Source of the DNA: CAYOVG01 sp964407285
GTDB lineage: Bacteria > Desulfobacterota > Syntrophobacteria > Syntrophobacterales > Syntrophobacteraceae
Length of the DNA stretch: 16,022 nucleotides
Assembly: GCA_964407285.1 (NCBI GenBank)
Contig: CAYOVG010000144.1
Coordinates: 1 to 16,022 of the forward strand
Direction of reading: 5' to 3'
The stretch's first letter is position 1. Every line of letters starts with the position of its first letter. This document shows positions 14,080 through 16,022 of this stretch, piece by piece. The position numbers were made by a program, and so were the translations under genes. The notes under the pieces are model-generated. The model did not search any database, was not told the DNA's origin, and saw only the letters and a program-made list of their open reading frames with translations.

Positions 14080-14598
14080 ATGTTGTCAAAAGCAAGGCGC
14101 GTTTCACCGTGGATCATGGCTGTCGTTTTCGGACTCTTCCTGTGCGGCAGCGCATCCGCGCTCGAATGGGGAACAAAGGAACTGGATACGGAAAAGCTTG
14201 CGGTCACCTTTGCCGATCAGGTCTCCAAAGGTGGATACAAGATCGTGATGACCGAAGAGCTCAAGGGACAGATCGATAAGAAGGAGCCCATGCTTATCGT
14301 CGACACCATGCCCTATGAGGACAGCTACAAGAAAAATCATGTCGCGGGCGCCGTGCAGATGGAATTTCCCCTGGAAGAACTCGCCCAACTGGATGACGCC
14401 ACGAAGGCGAAACTGGAGAAGTTACTCGGTCCCGACAAGACCCGCAAAGTCGTGTTCTACTGCGGATTTACGAAGTGCGGCCGCAGCCACAACGGAGCGT
14501 TGTGGGCCGTGAAACTCGGCTATACGAACGTCTACCGCTATCCCGGGGGAATCAAGGCGTGGATGGAAGCCGACTACCCCGTGGGTAAGGTGCGGTAG
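14080..14598 (+). CDS. Secreted single-domain rhodanese with CX4C active-site loop
   Basis: Exported rhodanese-like sulfurtransferase of 172 residues. A signal peptide is clear (MLSKARR, hydrophobic 11-22, probable cleavage after ASA at 27). The rhodanese domain covers about 60-170, with LIVDTMPYEDSYKKNHVAGAV and the active-site loop VVFYCGFTKCGRSHNGA. C128 is the expected catalytic cysteine, and C133 lies five residues later before the usual Arg-Ser, so a disulfide or two-cysteine persulfide relay is possible. The start at 14080 follows GAGGGAGGGG at 14065-14074. It follows the MauE-like gene by 13 bases and points away from the operon that encodes the tandem rhodanese, NapH-like protein and binding protein, so all five may serve one pathway. 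Confidence 0.88.
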   Translation: MLSKARRVSPWIMAVVFGLFLCGSASALEWGTKELDTEKLAVTFADQVSKGGYKIVMTEELKGQIDKKEPMLIVDTMPYEDSYKKNHVAGAVQMEFPLEELAQLDDATKAKLEKLLGPDKTRKVVFYCGFTKCGRSHNGALWAVKLGYTNVYRYPGGIKAWMEADYPVGKVR

Positions 14599-14782
14599 CG
14601 TTTTCAGGGCATTGCAAACGTGTCGATGAAGACTCATTTCGCGACCTCCGCGACGTGTTGCGTTGCAGCGCCGGGTCGCGGAAATCGTGAACCGTAAATC
14701 GTAACCGCGCAAGGCGGTTCCGTCTCATTACCGGATTGGCCGCGTCATTGCCGGCTTGCGCGCTCAGCTTGAGTGAGACGGG

Positions 14783-14819
14783 GTTTCGTCCCCGCCTGTC
14801 AGGGGTGGCGGGACGAAAC
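14783..14819. repeat. Strong inverted repeat (GTTTCGTCCCCGCC / GGCGGGACGAAAC)
   Basis: The arms at 14783-14796 and 14807-14819 pair completely except for one extra C, around a ten-base loop. It is about 185 bases after the rhodanese stop and has no T run, so a dispersed hairpin repeat seems likelier than an intrinsic terminator. The rest of 14599-14960 shows no gene. Confidence 0.55.
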
Positions 14820-14967
14820 TCCGCCTTTCCGTTACCGCGTGGGAACCCTTGAGGTGATGCGTATGGGCGGGAGCGCGGGGGGCCGGGCGCCGCCCTACCC
14901 AACGCCGGGTTACCCGATCTCGATCTCCCGCTTTCGAACGATTTTTTCCCGCTCAACCCAGCCTGAT

Positions 14968-14976
14968 TGATATAAT
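14968..14976 (+). promoter_or_regulatory. Extended -10 promoter for the terminal Fe-S gene
   Basis: TGATATAAT contains a perfect TATAAT at 14971-14976 preceded by the TGn of an extended -10 element. No good -35 is present, as is common with such promoters. A start near 14983 would give a leader of about 100 bases to the ATG at 15085. Confidence 0.55.
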
Positions 14977-15084
14977 CCACCTGTCCCGGGTGAATTCCCG
15001 GATGAGTCGCCGATTGCCGGTTTTGTCCGTCGTTTTTTGTCGTTGCCGCATCCGGAGAAAGTGGAGAGCGTTGAGTAGAATATC

Positions 15085-16022
15085 ATGAATTCATGGGTTC
15101 AGACGATTTCGGTGAAGTGTCTCGGCTGCATGGCGTGCGTGAATGAGTGCGCGTTCCTGCAAAAATACGGAACTCCCAAATCGATCGCGGACGGCTACGA
15201 CCCTAGCCTTCCGGAGTGCGAGAGGATGCCCTTCGAGTGCAGCCTGTGCGGCTTGTGCGCCGCCGTGTGCCCCGTGGGCATCGATCCTTCCCGCATGTTC
15301 CTGGAAATGCGCCGCAACGCCGTGGAATGCGGCGGCGGGCGCTACCGGGAGCACTCGATCATCTCCGCCTATGAGAGGCGCGGCGCATCGAAGCGCTTCA
15401 CGTACTACGCCCTTCCGGAAGGCTGCGATACGGTCCTCTTTCCGGGCTGCGCTCTGTCGGGCGCTCAGCCGAAGAGAGTCATCGAGCTTTTCGATCACCT
15501 GGGCCGTTCGATACCCGGCCTGGGCATCGTGCTGGATTGCTGTTGCCTGCCTTCGCACGACCTTGGCCGTCACGCGCGATTTCAGGCAATGTTCGACGAG
15601 ATGAGGAACTACCTGCTCGACCGGGGGGTACGCACCGCACTGACGGCATGCGCGAGTTGTCATAAGATCTTCGGAGCGTACGGGGGGGAGCTTTCAGCGA
15701 GGTCGGTGTATGAAGCCATGTTGGAGCGCGGCCTGCCGGAAGCGGCAGGGACCTTCGGCGAGGTCGTCATCCACGACCCCTGCGCGATACGGTTCGAGAG
15801 CGCAATCCATGATGCCGTGAGGGAGCTTGCCGCGGGGAAAGGGCTTACCGTTTCCGATATGCCTCACCGGCGGCGAACCGCCCTTTGCTGCGGGGAGGGA
15901 GGTTCGGCCGGGTTCGTGGCTCCCGGACTTGCGGGAAAGTGGAAACAGGTCCGAAAAACGGAGGCGCAGGGCAGGCGTGTGATCACCTGCTGTGCGGGGT
16001 GCGCTTCTTCGCTCGGCGCGTC
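15085..16022 (+). CDS. HdrD/GlpC-like iron-sulfur oxidoreductase (3' end outside the window)
   Basis: Soluble iron-sulfur protein of the (Fe-S)-binding HdrD/GlpC/LutA group; the first 312 residues are present and the frame is open at the right edge. Two [4Fe-4S] ferredoxin motifs lie at C12-C15-C18-C22 and C52-C55-C58-C62. Two CCG-type domains follow: C122, CCC at 152-154, C189-xx-C192; and C233, CC at 268-269, C303-xx-C306. This is the full HdrC-plus-HdrB layout, unlike the protein at 1072, which has one canonical CCG site. The ATG at 15085 is used because the first cluster motif begins ten residues later; the ribosome-binding site is weak. It follows an extended -10 promoter. Substrate unknown: a disulfide, a membrane quinone or an acyl/lactate-type dehydrogenase partner are all possible, depending on genes beyond the edge. 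Confidence 0.85.
   Translation, partial: MNSWVQTISVKCLGCMACVNECAFLQKYGTPKSIADGYDPSLPECERMPFECSLCGLCAAVCPVGIDPSRMFLEMRRNAVECGGGRYREHSIISAYERRGASKRFTYYALPEGCDTVLFPGCALSGAQPKRVIELFDHLGRSIPGLGIVLDCCCLPSHDLGRHARFQAMFDEMRNYLLDRGVRTALTACASCHKIFGAYGGELSARSVYEAMLERGLPEAAGTFGEVVIHDPCAIRFESAIHDAVRELAAGKGLTVSDMPHRRRTALCCGEGGSAGFVAPGLAGKWKQVRKTEAQGRRVITCCAGCASSLGA

Noticed and set aside
14783..14819. Hairpin considered as an intrinsic terminator or structured RNA
   Set aside because: No T run follows and no known RNA motif could be recognised; listed only as an inverted repeat.

Overview
This is a GC-rich window (about 60% by eye) from an anaerobe, most likely a sulfate-reducing or syntrophic member of the Desulfobacterota resembling Syntrophobacter. 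The inference rests on clustered HdrD-like, MvhD-like and Nfn-type electron-transfer genes, one of which is apparently a selenoprotein, and on the dispersed repeat debris (GGGTTGC heptamers, TTCGTG palindromes) typical of such genomes. I had no database access, so the taxonomy is an inference.

Region 1 (1-3460, plus strand) holds the tail of an unidentified gene, then three redox genes. The first is a short MvhD-like protein whose frame is interrupted by an in-frame TGA exactly where its paralogue has cysteine; a hairpin of bacterial SECIS type follows, so I read it as selenocysteine. The second is an HdrD-like iron-sulfur protein. The third is a cysteine-containing MvhD paralogue carrying an extra C-terminal winged-helix-like domain. 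Region 2 (3461-4088) is a gene-free stretch of repeats and hairpins.

Region 3 (4089-6619, minus strand) is an nfnAB-type pair for ferredoxin/NADH/NADPH electron bifurcation, overlapping by ATGA, with an unusual 70-residue tail on NfnA. Together with the HdrD/MvhD genes it forms a local neighbourhood for balancing ferredoxin, NAD(P)H and disulfide or hydrogen-linked electrons.

Region 4 (6620-8204) is more AT-rich and mostly gene-free, with several palindromes, a DUF805 membrane protein and what may be a scrap of a tyrosine recombinase; it looks like an old insertion site. Region 5 (8205-10051) has an MJ0936/YfcE-type phosphodiesterase convergent with a PIN-PhoH ATPase.

Region 6 (10288-14598) is the most system-like part. 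A minus-strand operon encodes a Tat-exported ModA-like binding protein, a NapH-like membrane ferredoxin and a secreted tandem rhodanese; a plus-strand pair, pointing away from it, encodes a MauE/DoxX-like membrane protein and a secreted single-domain rhodanese. No ABC permease or ATPase is present, so this may be an envelope sulfur/redox module rather than a transporter. Two diverged copies of a 72-bp palindromic element lie in the minus-strand operon, one of them overlapping the 5' end of the rhodanese gene.

Region 7 (14599-16022) has a gene-free stretch with a strong hairpin and an extended -10 promoter, followed by a second HdrD/GlpC-like iron-sulfur protein that runs off the window.
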